The position numbers and the translations under genes were made by a program. Below the pieces are notes generated by a model that had not been told where the DNA came from, searched no databases, and was given only the letters and a program-made list of their open reading frames with translations. 64,000 nucleotides of DNA, from contig NZ_BCTP01000007.1 in the NCBI RefSeq assembly GCF_001571345.1, forward strand, positions 56,660 through 120,659. The letters run 5' to 3'. This stretch comes from Komagataeibacter xylinus NBRC 15237 (lineage in GTDB: Bacteria > Pseudomonadota > Alphaproteobacteria > Acetobacterales > Acetobacteraceae). Positions 8,399 through 17,217 of the stretch are shown here, piece after piece (position 1 is the first letter of the stretch; each line of letters starts with the position of its first letter).

Positions 8399-9013
8399 AT
8401 GCGTGGCTTTTCGTGCGTACTCATGCTTGCGGCCAGCCTGTTGCCCCTGCAGGCCCATGCGGCGGATGCGCCGGCCCATGGGCTCGACCGGCATGCAGGC
8501 CCGCCTGCCAGGATGCAGGGCAGCACCCCCGCCGAGCCATCGCTGGACAGCCTCGAGACGGAACTGGCCCATGCGGCCACCGCACGCGGCGCGCGCGACC
8601 TGCTCGGGCGCATCGAGCAGGTGCGCCTGAAGGATCTGGCGCCCACCACCACGCTGCTGGTGCGCCGCGCGCAGGATGACCTTGATGCCCAGCGTCCGCT
8701 CGATGCCGAACAGGACATGGACGATGCCCTGCTGCTCCAGCCCGATGTTGAGGTGCTGTGGCGCAACCGCGCGCAGGCCCGCCTTGCCGCTGCCAACCCT
8801 GATGGCGCGGTGGCCGACCTTGGCGTGGCGTTGCACCATGACGGGCGCGATGTCATGGCGTGGAAGATTCTGCAGGAGGCGGAAGCCCAGCGCGGCGACT
8901 GGCAGGCCGCGTGGAAAGCGTGGCAGCATGTGGTGGAACTTGAACCCACCATTCCCGACGCCGCCCACCAGACCGAGCAGTTGCGCCTGAAGGCCTTTGG
9001 CCAGCCTACCTGA
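8399..9013 (+). CDS. Secreted TPR-like protein of unknown function
   Basis: 204 residues from the ATG at 8399. Begins with a signal peptide: basic MRGF, a hydrophobic core, then LQAHAADA as cleavage site. The rest is helical and Ala-rich, with repeated patterns such as DAEQDMDDALLLQPDVEVLWRN that fit two or three tetratricopeptide repeats. Probably periplasmic and a protein-protein adaptor. No specific function is recognised. Confidence 0.7.
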   Translation: MRGFSCVLMLAASLLPLQAHAADAPAHGLDRHAGPPARMQGSTPAEPSLDSLETELAHAATARGARDLLGRIEQVRLKDLAPTTTLLVRRAQDDLDAQRPLDAEQDMDDALLLQPDVEVLWRNRAQARLAAANPDGAVADLGVALHHDGRDVMAWKILQEAEAQRGDWQAAWKAWQHVVELEPTIPDAAHQTEQLRLKAFGQPT

Positions 9014-9030
9014 AAAATCTCATTAAAAAT

Positions 9031-9110
9031 AAAAGTTTTTGGGGAAGCTTTTTTCAAAAAGCTTCGAAGGACGCCGCCTTTTTGAAAAAAGGCGGCGTCC
9101 AAAAACGTTT
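9031..9110. repeat. Two-hairpin dispersed repeat, copy B
   Basis: Complete core in the reverse orientation: AAAAGTTTTTGG, the AAGC hairpin, then the GCCGCC hairpin, then TCCAAAAACGTTT. Sits in the 115-nt convergent gap between the TPR gene and the MotB-like gene, about 18 nt from each stop. Confidence 0.93.
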
Positions 9111-9128
9111 GATCCTGATCCTTGCCTA

Positions 9129-10091
9129 TCAGCGGTCCGTCAGGCGGAACTCGATGCGGCGGTTACGCGCATAGGCCTCTGCCGTGGTGCCGTTATCAAG
9201 CGGCTGGTAGTCCGAAAAGCCGGTCGCGGCCAGATGGTGCGGGTTGATGCCCTCGGCAATCAGCAGCTTGACCACCGTAATGGCGCGCTCGGATGACAGC
9301 TCCCAGTTGCTGGGGAAGGCGGTGTGAATGGGCAGCCGGTCGGCATGGCCATCCACGCGCAGGATCCACGGCACATCGGGTGGAATCTGGGCGGCGACCT
9401 GCCGCAGCGTTTTGGCCAGGATCTTGATCTGCTCCACGCCCTCGGATGACAGGTCGGCACTGCCTACGGGGAACAGCACCTCGCTCTGGAACACGAAGCG
9501 GTCGCCTACGATCTGCACGCCCTTGTGGTCCTGCATCACGCTGCGCAGGCGGCCAAAGAATTCGGAGCGGTACTGCTGCAACTGCTCCACCTTGCGCGCC
9601 AGCGCCACGTTGAGCTGCATGCCAAGGTTGTCGATCTTGTGGTCGCGCTCCTGCACCGTCTGTTCGCTGACTTCGAGTGCGGCGCTGACGGCGCTGAGCT
9701 GCGCGTTGAGCTGGGCAAGCTGCGTATCAAGCGCGCTGGCGTGGCTCTGGGCGGTATCGCGCTCGCTGGTCTGCTGGTTGAGCTGGGCGGTGAGCGAGGT
9801 GGCGGTGGACACGTCCGCCTCATGCTCCTTGTGCAGGGTGGCGATCTCGGTCTGGAGCGCCGTGGTGTGGCTGTGCTCGAGCGAGAGCATCTGGGCCAGG
9901 CGGGCCACCTCGTGCTCGAGCTGGTCAAGGGCCTGCTGGCGCTTGTTCAGGGTTACGGACAGGAAAGCCTGCCCCAGAACGAACACCAGCAGCACGAAGA
10001 TGATGACCATGAGCAATGTTGACAGCGCATCAACATAGCCCGGCCAGGCATTCAGTTCGGAACGGATCGAGCGACGGGAACGGCGCGCCAT
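9129..10091 (-). CDS. MotB/OmpA-like peptidoglycan-binding stator subunit
   Basis: 320 residues. A single membrane segment (about 20-45) starts right at YVDALSTLLM; Asp21 sits where MotB and TolR carry their proton-conducting aspartate. A long heptad-rich coiled coil (about 50-165) follows, then a C-terminal OmpA-like peptidoglycan-binding domain with DGHADRLP, NWELSSERA and ARNRRIEFRL. It pairs with the MotA/ExbB-like protein encoded just upstream (27-nt gap). No flagellar or Tol genes are near, so this is probably a non-flagellar proton-driven complex linking inner membrane to cell wall. Function unknown. Confidence 0.82.
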   Translation of the reverse strand: MARRSRRSIRSELNAWPGYVDALSTLLMVIIFVLLVFVLGQAFLSVTLNKRQQALDQLEHEVARLAQMLSLEHSHTTALQTEIATLHKEHEADVSTATSLTAQLNQQTSERDTAQSHASALDTQLAQLNAQLSAVSAALEVSEQTVQERDHKIDNLGMQLNVALARKVEQLQQYRSEFFGRLRSVMQDHKGVQIVGDRFVFQSEVLFPVGSADLSSEGVEQIKILAKTLRQVAAQIPPDVPWILRVDGHADRLPIHTAFPSNWELSSERAITVVKLLIAEGINPHHLAATGFSDYQPLDNGTTAEAYARNRRIEFRLTDR

Positions 10092-10117
10092 GAAATAAAC
10101 CTTGCCTTGATCTGCGG

Positions 10118-11164
10118 TCAGGAAGCGGAGTGGCCCGTTCCGGGCGTGCTCGCGGCAATGGTGCGCGCAAGCAGGCGCAGGTCGTTGCGGATGTCGGCTG
10201 CCATCTGCTCACGGCCTGCCGCCGATTCCTGCACAAGGCGGGCCAGCAGGGATTCGATGCCCTGCAGGTGGTCCTCGCCCCGGTTGTCGGCCAGTTGGGC
10301 CAGGCGGTCGTTCAGCGCGGTCAGCAGGCGCTGCTCCTGCGCGCGCGTCTCCTCGCTACGGGCCATGAGGGCCTGCAGCTTTTCCATGTTCTCGGCGGTG
10401 TGCTCGAGCAGCGCCTGCACATAGGCGGGCACGCTCGCATCATTGCCGCCAACCTGCAGCCCGCCTGCCGAGAGGCGGGTAATGGTGGCCAGCCATTCCT
10501 CAAGCTCGTTGAAGAAGCGGGTCTGGGCCTGACCTGCCGTCAGGTCAAGAAAGCCCAGCACAAGGGCGCCGGCGAGGCCGAACATCGAGCCGGAGAACGC
10601 CGTGCCCATGCCATGCAGCGGGCCTGCCAGCCCGGTCTTGAGCTGGTCGAACATGGCGTTGGTGTCGCCATTGCCCACCGACATGTTGCCAATCACATCG
10701 GCAATGGAGCCCACGGTCAGCAGCAGGCCATAGAACGTGCCGAGCAGGCCGAGGAAGATGAGCAGCCCGGTGAGGTAGCGCGACAGCTCGCGCCCCTCGT
10801 CAAGGCGTGCGGAGAGGCTGTCGAGCAGCGACTGCATGACCGGGGCGGACAGCGTGAGCCTGCGGCCCTTGTCGTGGGTGGCCAGCATCGAGGCCATGGG
10901 GGCGAGCAGGCGCGGCGGCGGCGGCGTGGTCAGCCCCTCACGCGGGTGGCGCAGGATGTTGACCCAGCGCACCTCGGGGATGAGGCGCAGGATCATGATG
11001 ATGTTCCACGCCACACCGAGCACGAGGATGCCGATGATCAGGCCATCAAGATAGGGATTGTTGCAGAAGGCCTGATAGAGGGTGGGGGAAAGCAGGGCTG
11101 TGACAACCCCGACAGCCAGAAGAAACACAAGAACCCGTAAAAGGTAGGTCGTCGGTCGTGTCAC
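10118..11164 (-). CDS. MotA/TolQ/ExbB-like proton channel subunit
   Basis: 348 residues. Hydrophobic segments at about 8-26, 38-58, 137-160 (LTGLLIFLGLLGTFYGLLL) and 193-213 (SMFGLAGALVLGF). The last two with LGTFYG and GMGTAFSGSMFGL are the typical MotA/TolQ/ExbB channel helices. A cytoplasmic loop lies between and a C-terminal region (about 240-340) is predicted to be coiled coil. Forms a presumed proton channel with the MotB-like protein downstream. Only 12 nt separate it from the OmpA-like gene before it. Confidence 0.82.
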   Translation of the reverse strand: MTRPTTYLLRVLVFLLAVGVVTALLSPTLYQAFCNNPYLDGLIIGILVLGVAWNIIMILRLIPEVRWVNILRHPREGLTTPPPPRLLAPMASMLATHDKGRRLTLSAPVMQSLLDSLSARLDEGRELSRYLTGLLIFLGLLGTFYGLLLTVGSIADVIGNMSVGNGDTNAMFDQLKTGLAGPLHGMGTAFSGSMFGLAGALVLGFLDLTAGQAQTRFFNELEEWLATITRLSAGGLQVGGNDASVPAYVQALLEHTAENMEKLQALMARSEETRAQEQRLLTALNDRLAQLADNRGEDHLQGIESLLARLVQESAAGREQMAADIRNDLRLLARTIAASTPGTGHSAS

Positions 11165-11176
11165 GCAGTGGTTTCC

Positions 11177-12127
11177 TTAATGCGCCGGTGGCTCGGTTTG
11201 GGTGGTTGAGGCCACCACACCGGAACGGGTCACGTCAACACAATCCGCACCCGCGCCCTGGGCATCCGCGTCGGGCAGGCCGATGGCGCGCACATAGATG
11301 CGTGTCGGGGCCACGCCCGCGTGGATCAGCACCGAACGCACGGCAAGCCCGCGGCTCAAGGCAACCCGCCGTGGCGTTGAGGGATCATCGGGGCGGCCTT
11401 CGCCATAGGCTACGATGTTGATGTGCTGGTCAGGCAGCTTCTGCATGAGTGTGGCAAATGTTTGCAGGGCCGTCATCATGCGCGGATTCATGTCGGCTGA
11501 CTGGGTGGCGAAGTGCAGGCGCGTGCCACCCGTCACCTTTTCCGCCCGGCCGCGTGCCTGCGGGTCGGGCTTGACCTCGGGCGGAGGCGTGAAGGGGTGC
11601 AGCGGCACATGCGTCTCGGGCGGGTGCAGCACCGGGTTGTCGGGTGGTCTGGCGGCTACTGGCGGCAGGGCGGCAATGGCGGCGGCGGGGGCCACGGCGT
11701 TGGTGCTGCTGCTGGGCATGGGGGCTGTGGCCGCGGCGTGGGTGCCGGCCGGGGCTTTTGCCGTGGCGGGTGCTGCCACGGGGGGGGCTGCCTGCGGCGC
11801 CGGGGCCGTAGCGGCATGACGGGTGGCGGCTGACGGGCTGCTGGCACCGTTGCGGGGGCGGGAAGTGGGCGTGGGGGGCACCTGGGCTGCAGGTGGCGCG
11901 CTGGCCGCACTTTCCGGCGTATCAGGCGTGGTGGCGCCCGACAGGCTCATGCTGCCGCCATCAGGCAGCATGGCGGCGCGTTTTTGGGGCGCGCCAAGTG
12001 CGTCAAGCGCGCTCTTGCTGGTGGTGACCTGTGCCTGTGCGCTGCCCAGAAGGGCGCAGGTGGCAACGCCGAGCACGGCCAGCACGCGTGCCGACCGGCG
12101 GGGAAGGGAGGGGAATGAGTGCTGCAT
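11177..12127 (-). CDS. Secreted OmpA-like protein with Pro/Ala-rich linker
   Basis: 316 residues from the ATG at 12127, which begins a signal peptide ending ALLGSAQAQ. The middle (about 50-180) is a low-complexity Ala/Pro/Thr linker. The C-terminal third (about 195-300) has an OmpA-like pattern: a beta strand LHFATQSADMNP, then INIVAYGEGRPDD, then RRVALSRGLAVRSVLI and TRIYVRAIG, equivalent to the peptidoglycan-binding fold. It probably spans the periplasm. Stands first in the three-gene run with the MotA- and MotB-like genes, suggesting it is a third part of that complex. Confidence 0.7.
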   Translation of the reverse strand: MQHSFPSLPRRSARVLAVLGVATCALLGSAQAQVTTSKSALDALGAPQKRAAMLPDGGSMSLSGATTPDTPESAASAPPAAQVPPTPTSRPRNGASSPSAATRHAATAPAPQAAPPVAAPATAKAPAGTHAAATAPMPSSSTNAVAPAAAIAALPPVAARPPDNPVLHPPETHVPLHPFTPPPEVKPDPQARGRAEKVTGGTRLHFATQSADMNPRMMTALQTFATLMQKLPDQHINIVAYGEGRPDDPSTPRRVALSRGLAVRSVLIHAGVAPTRIYVRAIGLPDADAQGAGADCVDVTRSGVVASTTQTEPPAH

Positions 12128-12199
12128 TATGCCCGGCAGGCTACCGGGCTGCAGGCGGGGGCGCAATCGGCAAACGGGCCACAGGGGCCCTGCCGTGCA

Positions 12200-13021
12200 T
12201 CAACCGATGCTGCTGGCCACGAGTTCGCGCAGCGGGCCGTGCATGTGGGGGTTGCCCACCACAGCGTCGATGGAGGCGCCAAGATCGTTCAGATCCTCGC
12301 CCGCGGGGTCGGTTGCGTAGCCACCGGCCTCGCGCACGAGCAGGATGCCGGCTGCGCAGTCCCACGGCTTGATGCCCAGTTCCCAGTAGCCGTCATACCG
12401 GCCTGCCGCGACCCAGGCGAGGTCGAGGGCGGCGGCACCGAATCGGCGGATGCCAGCAACCTGCGGCATCAGCGCGCCAAGCGTGCGGGCAAATGACAGG
12501 CGGTTGCGCGCCGAGACCTTGGCAAACGGAATGCCGGTGGCGAACAGCGCCTCGTTCATCGACCGGCGGGCGGAAACGCGCAGGCGGCGGTCGTTGAGGA
12601 ACGCGCCCACGCCTTTTTCGGCCCAGAACATCTCGTTGACCACGGGGTTGTACACCAGCCCTGCCACGATCTCGATCGTGCCATCGGGCAGCCGGCGCTG
12701 CAGGCCGATGGAAATGGCCCAGTGCGGCACGCCGTGCAGGAAGTTGGTGGTGCCGTCCAGCGGGTCGATCACCCAGCGCCATGTCCAGCCCTCGCTGCCC
12801 GAGGCACCGCTTTCCTCCATCAGGAAGGCGTAGCCGGGCCGGGCGCGGGCCAGTTCCTCGTGGATGGTGGTTTCGGCCCGCAGGTCGGCCTGCGAGACGA
12901 AATCGCCAGGGCCCTTGATGCTGACCTGAAGCTGCTCGACTTCGCTGAAGTCACGCAGAAGGCGACGTGCGGCCTTCTGGGCAGCGTTCTGCATCACCGT
13001 CATATGGGGAGAGAGTCGCAT
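12200..13021 (-). CDS. suhB: Inositol monophosphatase family protein
   Basis: 273 residues from the ATG at 13021 (a GTG two codons earlier is possible). Seen: MEES with Glu69/Glu70, IDPLDGTTNF with Asp86 and Asp89, and WELGIKPWDCAAG near the end, the three metal-binding motifs of the IMPase family. Dephosphorylates inositol phosphate, and in many bacteria also acts as the SuhB antitermination factor in rRNA synthesis. Lies between efp and the OmpA-like gene on the same strand. Confidence 0.9.
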   Translation of the reverse strand: MRLSPHMTVMQNAAQKAARRLLRDFSEVEQLQVSIKGPGDFVSQADLRAETTIHEELARARPGYAFLMEESGASGSEGWTWRWVIDPLDGTTNFLHGVPHWAISIGLQRRLPDGTIEIVAGLVYNPVVNEMFWAEKGVGAFLNDRRLRVSARRSMNEALFATGIPFAKVSARNRLSFARTLGALMPQVAGIRRFGAAALDLAWVAAGRYDGYWELGIKPWDCAAGILLVREAGGYATDPAGEDLNDLGASIDAVVGNPHMHGPLRELVASSIG

Positions 13022-13126
13022 TGCCACGGTGATCGGTCCTGTCTGGTTCGGCGGTGGAACGGGTGTAAGGGGTGAAGAAAAGGCGGGCCGCGGCCTGCGG
13101 GCAGGCAGGCCACAGCCCCTGTGGGC

Positions 13127-13693
13127 TCAGGATTTGGCGCGCTCGACGTAGCTGCTGTCCTCGGTGCGGACCACGATGCGCTCGCCAGCTTCAATGAAGG
13201 GGGGCACCATGGTCTTCACGCCATTGGACAGGCGGGCGGGCTTGTAGGACGAGCTTGCCGTCTGGCCCTTGACCACCGGGTCGGCCTCGACCACCTCAAG
13301 CGTCACCTGGGCTGGCAGCACGACGCCAACCGGGTCGCCTTCCACAAGGTTGAGCACCAGGGTCATGTTGTCCTGCAGGAAGGGAGCCTGATCGCCGAGC
13401 AGGTCAAGCGGCAGGAGAAGCTGCTCGAAGGTCTCGGGGTCCATGAGCACGATGTTGTCGCCGTCCATGTAGGAGTAGGTGTATTCCTTCTCCTCGGTCA
13501 TCAGGCGTTCAACGGTGTCGGCGGTGCGCCAGCGCTCGTTGGTCTTGTTGCCGGTCTTGAGGTCGCGCATTTCCACCTGGATGAATGCGCCGCCCTTGCC
13601 CGGCGTGATGATCTGCTGCTTCAGGACCGTCCAGCGACGGCCGTCGTGCTCGATGACCTGCCCGGCACGGATCAGGTTTGCCTGCTGCTTCAT
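13127..13693 (-). CDS. efp: Translation elongation factor P
   Basis: 188 residues. Three-domain EF-P: starts MKQQANLIRAG and ends SYVERAKS. The conserved loop is TPGKGGAF, with Lys33 as the residue modified by beta-lysylation. Relieves ribosome stalling at polyproline. Both modifying enzymes (epmB, epmA) are encoded immediately upstream, so this Lys is expected to carry beta-lysine. Confidence 0.96.
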   Translation of the reverse strand: MKQQANLIRAGQVIEHDGRRWTVLKQQIITPGKGGAFIQVEMRDLKTGNKTNERWRTADTVERLMTEEKEYTYSYMDGDNIVLMDPETFEQLLLPLDLLGDQAPFLQDNMTLVLNLVEGDPVGVVLPAQVTLEVVEADPVVKGQTASSSYKPARLSNGVKTMVPPFIEAGERIVVRTEDSSYVERAKS

Positions 13694-13779
13694 GGTGGTC
13701 CCTGTATGGTTGTGGGAAGTATGGCGGTTCGGCTTCTAGCGCCCCGCGCGCGGAAGGGCAAGGTTTGGCGCCCTTCTTT

Positions 13780-14844
13780 TCAGCCCTGTTCGCGCGCAAG
13801 GCGGTGCAGCGTGCCATCAGGCGCCAGCGCCGCGAGCATGCCATCGGGGCCGATGCGCAGGTAATCCGGCCCGATGGGCACCTTGCCATGCCCGCCGGGA
13901 ATGTCGAGCACATAGGTCGGCCACGCAATGCCCGTCACCCGCCCGCGCAGGCTGGCCAGCAGGCGCTGTCCCTCGCGTATGGGCACGTGAAAGCGCGCGG
14001 TGCCCGGCGCCGGGTCAAGCTGGTGCAGGTAATAGGGGCGAATGCGGGCGGCCACCTGCGCGCGCAAGAGCGCCTCGAGCGCCTCGGTCGTGTCATTGAC
14101 TCCGCGCAGTAGCACGGACTGCCCCAGCACCGGTATGGCGCGCGCCTGCACGCGGCGGATGGCGGCGCGGGCCGCGGGCGTGAGTTCGCGCGCGTGGTTG
14201 ACATGCACGACCAGCCACATCGAGCGCGTGGTCTCCAGCGCATCCGCCATTTCCTCATCCAGCCGGTCGGGGTCGGCCACCGGCACGCGGGAATGGATGC
14301 GGATGGTGTGGATATGTTCCATGCCCTCAAGTGCCTGCATGATCATGCGCATGCGGCGCGGCGAGAGCATGAGCGGGTCGCCGCCGGTCATCACGACTTC
14401 ATGAATGTCGGGGTGGGTGCGCAGCCAGTCGAGCGCGGTTTCGAGTGCCGCCTCATCAAGCACGCCGCCGCCGGGGCCGACATGCTCGCGGCGGAAGCAG
14501 AAGCGGCAGTAAAGCGGGCAGACCAGCAGCGGCTTGAGCAGCGCGCGGTCGGCATAGCGGTGCACGATGCCCGGCACGGGGGAGAGCGCATCATCGCCAA
14601 TCGGGTCCGGGTCTTCGGTCGGGTCGGCGTGGCATTCCGCCGCATCGGGAATGACCTGGCGGCCGATCGGGTCATCTGGCGTTTCGATCAGGTCGGCAAA
14701 GGCAGGGGGAATGGCGGTGGCGTAGTGTTGCGCCACGTTTTCCAGCGCCGGAGCCTGCGCGGGCGTAACCAGCCCTGCCGCAAGCAGGTCGGCCACGCTG
14801 CGCAACGTGCGCGGGGTCTGGGGGGGATTGACCGGGAGTGCCAT
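13780..14844 (-). CDS. epmB: EF-P lysine 2,3-aminomutase EpmB
   Basis: 354 residues from the ATG at 14844; an upstream extension to 15066 would lie over epmA and is rejected. Radical SAM motif CPLYCRFCF (Cys109, Cys113, Cys116) followed by a KamA-like core with VVMTGGDPL. Converts alpha-lysine to beta-lysine for EF-P. At about 350 residues it is the EpmB size, shorter than clostridial lysine 2,3-aminomutase. Divergent from epmA across 51 nt, and upstream of efp on the same strand. Confidence 0.93.
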   Translation of the reverse strand: MALPVNPPQTPRTLRSVADLLAAGLVTPAQAPALENVAQHYATAIPPAFADLIETPDDPIGRQVIPDAAECHADPTEDPDPIGDDALSPVPGIVHRYADRALLKPLLVCPLYCRFCFRREHVGPGGGVLDEAALETALDWLRTHPDIHEVVMTGGDPLMLSPRRMRMIMQALEGMEHIHTIRIHSRVPVADPDRLDEEMADALETTRSMWLVVHVNHARELTPAARAAIRRVQARAIPVLGQSVLLRGVNDTTEALEALLRAQVAARIRPYYLHQLDPAPGTARFHVPIREGQRLLASLRGRVTGIAWPTYVLDIPGGHGKVPIGPDYLRIGPDGMLAALAPDGTLHRLAREQG

Positions 14845-14895
14845 GCGGGGGCTGTACTGCGCGCTTTCCCTTGCTGCAACCCAGGAGCGTGCCCC

Positions 14896-15921
14896 ATGCC
14901 CGAGTCCCTGCCCCCACGCCCCGACTGCGCCCGCATTGCCGACCGGCTGCCGCGGCTGCTGCGCCGCAACCTCGTGCTGCGCGGCGTGCGGGCCTTTTTT
15001 GATGCGCGCGGTTACACGGAAGTCGAGACCCCCTATGCCGTGCCGACTCCGGGCGAGGAAGTGCACCTCAAGGTGTTTGCCACCGAGCGTGCGGGCGCTG
15101 ATGGCAGTCGTGAGCGGCTATGGCTGCACACCAGTCCTGAGTTTGCCATGAAGCGCATCGTCGCCGCCACCGGCCTGCCCGTGTACCAACTGGCGCGGGT
15201 GTGGCGCAATGCCGAGGGCAGCAGGCTGCACGCCCATGAATTCACCATGCTGGAATGGTACCGCCCGGGTGCGACGCTGGCAGGGCTGATGGATGAAACC
15301 GAAGCCCTGCTGCGCGCGGTCCTGCCGCCGGTGGTGCGGGCGGGCGGCGGGGATGAGATCAGCATTGCCGCGCCCTTCGAGCGGCTGAGCGTGGCCGAAG
15401 CCTTTGCCCGATATGCAGGCGTGGACATTCTGGCGCATGAGGGCGACGCCCCGGCGCTGGCTGAGGCCGCAGGGTGCGACCTGCGCCGCGATGAGACGTG
15501 GGAGGATCTGTTCTTCCGCCTGATGATGGCACGCATCGAGCCCCATATCGGCCGCACGCGCCCCACCTTTCTCACCCACTGGCCCGCAAGCCAGGCGGCG
15601 CTGGCCCGGCGTGACCCGGCGGACCCGCGCGTGGCGCTGCGTTTCGAGCTTTATGCAGGCGGCATTGAACTGGCCAATGCGTTCGAGGAACTGACCGACC
15701 CTGCCGAGCAGCGCGCGCGCTTCGAGGCTGACCGGGCGCGGCGGCTGGCGCTTTACCCCGGCGAATCCGGGCTGGACTGGCCGATGGACGAGGCTTTCCT
15801 GTCCGCCCTTGGCAACCTGCCGCCGTGTGCGGGCATTGCGCTGGGCTTTGACCGGCTGGTGATGCTGGCGGCGGGCACGAACCGGATTGCGGATGTGCAG
15901 TGGCTGGGAACCAGATCGTAA
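14896..15921 (+). CDS. epmA: EF-P lysine ligase EpmA (PoxA/GenX)
   Basis: 341 residues from the ATG at 14896, with CAGGAG 9 nt upstream. It is a class II lysyl-tRNA synthetase core without the anticodon-binding domain. Seen: motif 2 LHTSPEFAMK...VYQLARVWRNAE, HEFTMLEWYR, ELANAFEEL, and motif 3 GIALGFDRLVML. Activates beta-lysine and attaches it to EF-P Lys. Together with epmB and efp forms the complete lysylation set. Confidence 0.95.
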   Translation: MPESLPPRPDCARIADRLPRLLRRNLVLRGVRAFFDARGYTEVETPYAVPTPGEEVHLKVFATERAGADGSRERLWLHTSPEFAMKRIVAATGLPVYQLARVWRNAEGSRLHAHEFTMLEWYRPGATLAGLMDETEALLRAVLPPVVRAGGGDEISIAAPFERLSVAEAFARYAGVDILAHEGDAPALAEAAGCDLRRDETWEDLFFRLMMARIEPHIGRTRPTFLTHWPASQAALARRDPADPRVALRFELYAGGIELANAFEELTDPAEQRARFEADRARRLALYPGESGLDWPMDEAFLSALGNLPPCAGIALGFDRLVMLAAGTNRIADVQWLGTRS

Positions 15922-15937
15922 AATACTAGAAAGTAAT

Positions 15938-16016
15938 AAAAGTTTTTGGGTGCCGCCTTTTTTCAAAAAGGCGGCGTTCTTCGAAGCTTTTGAAAAAAGC
16001 TTCACCAAAATTTTTA
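15938..16016. repeat. Two-hairpin dispersed repeat, copy C
   Basis: Forward orientation: AAAAGTTTTTGGGT, GCCGCC hairpin, then GAAGC hairpin, then CACCAAAATTTTTAT. Begins 17 nt after the epmA stop. Confidence 0.93.
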
Positions 16017-16139
16017 TACTTTTTGGTCTATCAGGATTTGCAACCCGCGGCCTCGCTGGTAAAAAGACCACCGGCCTCATGTCGGCAGGTATTCATCCCG
16101 TTCGGGGTGCCTGAACCCGGTCATGGAGCATTTCTTGCC

Positions 16140-17156
16140 ATGTTGACGGATTACGACCTGCCCCCTGCGCTTGAGGCGGACCTCGTTGCGCTTGGTCAAT
16201 GCCTGCTGGCAGGGATTGCGCCGCCCCCCGCCCTTGTCGCGGCGTGTGTTGCAAGGCTTGATGGCCTGCCAGCGGCGCAGGTTGTTACGGCCAGTGTGCG
16301 GGCCGGACAGGCGTTGTGCTGTTTTTGTTACCCCGTAACAGACCCCCGAAAGGATCGCCGCCGCATATGCGGCGTGCTGGCCACCATGCCCATGCTGGCG
16401 CAGGTTCTCATAGTGCACCGCGATGGCCATGTGCGCGAGGCTGCCCTCAACGCGCTGGCCACCGTGCCGCGCTCCCCTTTCATGCTGGCGGCCCTTGCCA
16501 TGCGCCTCAATGACTGGGCAGCCCCCGTGCGCGAGGCTGCTACGCGGTGCGCAGGCAGGCTGTTCTTGCAGGTTGCGCCTGATGTCGCGGTCACCATGGG
16601 CCTGGCCCTGCGGGGAAGCTGGCAGGACTGGACCCGCTGGGCACCCGCGCAGGCTGCTTGCATGGACCTGTTATGTGCCCGCCCCGCCGTGCGGGTGGAA
16701 CTGGTCGCGCGGTTCGCCACCGTGTGCGATGCCCCGTTGGGCGTGACCCTGCGTTATTTCCTGCGCACGCCGCTGCTTGATGCCGCCCTGCCCATGCTGG
16801 CGGCCATGGCGCGGCAGGCCAGCGTGCGGGCGACCGCGCTGCAGGTGCTGTTATGGGGGCAGGCGCGATGGAAAACGGGCACCCGGCAGGAATGGGTGGA
16901 CAAGTCGCTGGGCCTTGCGCGCCCCGCGCCAGAACTGGCGCGGCGTAATGTCACGCTGTCCGTTGACCGTAAGGTCCTGATCGCCACGGCCCTGCATGAC
17001 CGTGCCGCCATGGTCAGGCGCACGGCGTTGCGGGCATTGGCGCAGTGCAGGCGGGATTTTCCCGATCTGGCCACGATGCTGCCTGCGCTTGAGGCGGATC
17101 CCAGCCCGACCGTGCGCAGATGGGCGGGGTACCTGCAGCAGCAGGCACGGCCATAA
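16140..17156 (+). CDS. HEAT-repeat-like protein of unknown function
   Basis: 338 residues from the ATG at 16140. No signal peptide. Almost wholly helical, with repeated blocks such as VREAALNALATVP, VREAATRCAG, VRRTALRALAQC and TVRRWAGYL that match the second helix of HEAT-like repeats, spread over about 95-335. Likely a cytoplasmic alpha-solenoid scaffold. No recognised function; it may be lineage-restricted. The gene is enclosed by two directly oriented copies of the dispersed repeat. Confidence 0.65.
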   Translation: MLTDYDLPPALEADLVALGQCLLAGIAPPPALVAACVARLDGLPAAQVVTASVRAGQALCCFCYPVTDPRKDRRRICGVLATMPMLAQVLIVHRDGHVREAALNALATVPRSPFMLAALAMRLNDWAAPVREAATRCAGRLFLQVAPDVAVTMGLALRGSWQDWTRWAPAQAACMDLLCARPAVRVELVARFATVCDAPLGVTLRYFLRTPLLDAALPMLAAMARQASVRATALQVLLWGQARWKTGTRQEWVDKSLGLARPAPELARRNVTLSVDRKVLIATALHDRAAMVRRTALRALAQCRRDFPDLATMLPALEADPSPTVRRWAGYLQQQARP

Positions 17157-17159
17157 ATT

Positions 17160-17217
17160 AAAAGTTTTTGGGTGCCGCCTTTTTTCAAAAAGGCGGCGTT
17201 CCCCCTAAGCTTTTATC
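17160..17217. repeat. Two-hairpin dispersed repeat, copy D (truncated)
   Basis: Forward orientation. Full left arm AAAAGTTTTTGGGT and GCCGCC hairpin, then only the start of the second hairpin (CTAAGCTTTTATCC). The thiE stop codon falls within the remnant, so the truncation point coincides with the 3' end of thiE. Confidence 0.88.

Noticed and set aside
9129..11164. MotA/MotB-like pair as a Zorya-type phage defence system (ZorA/ZorB)
   Set aside because: No ZorC, ZorD or ZorE-type helicase or nuclease is nearby. The neighbours are suhB, efp and a secreted OmpA-like protein.
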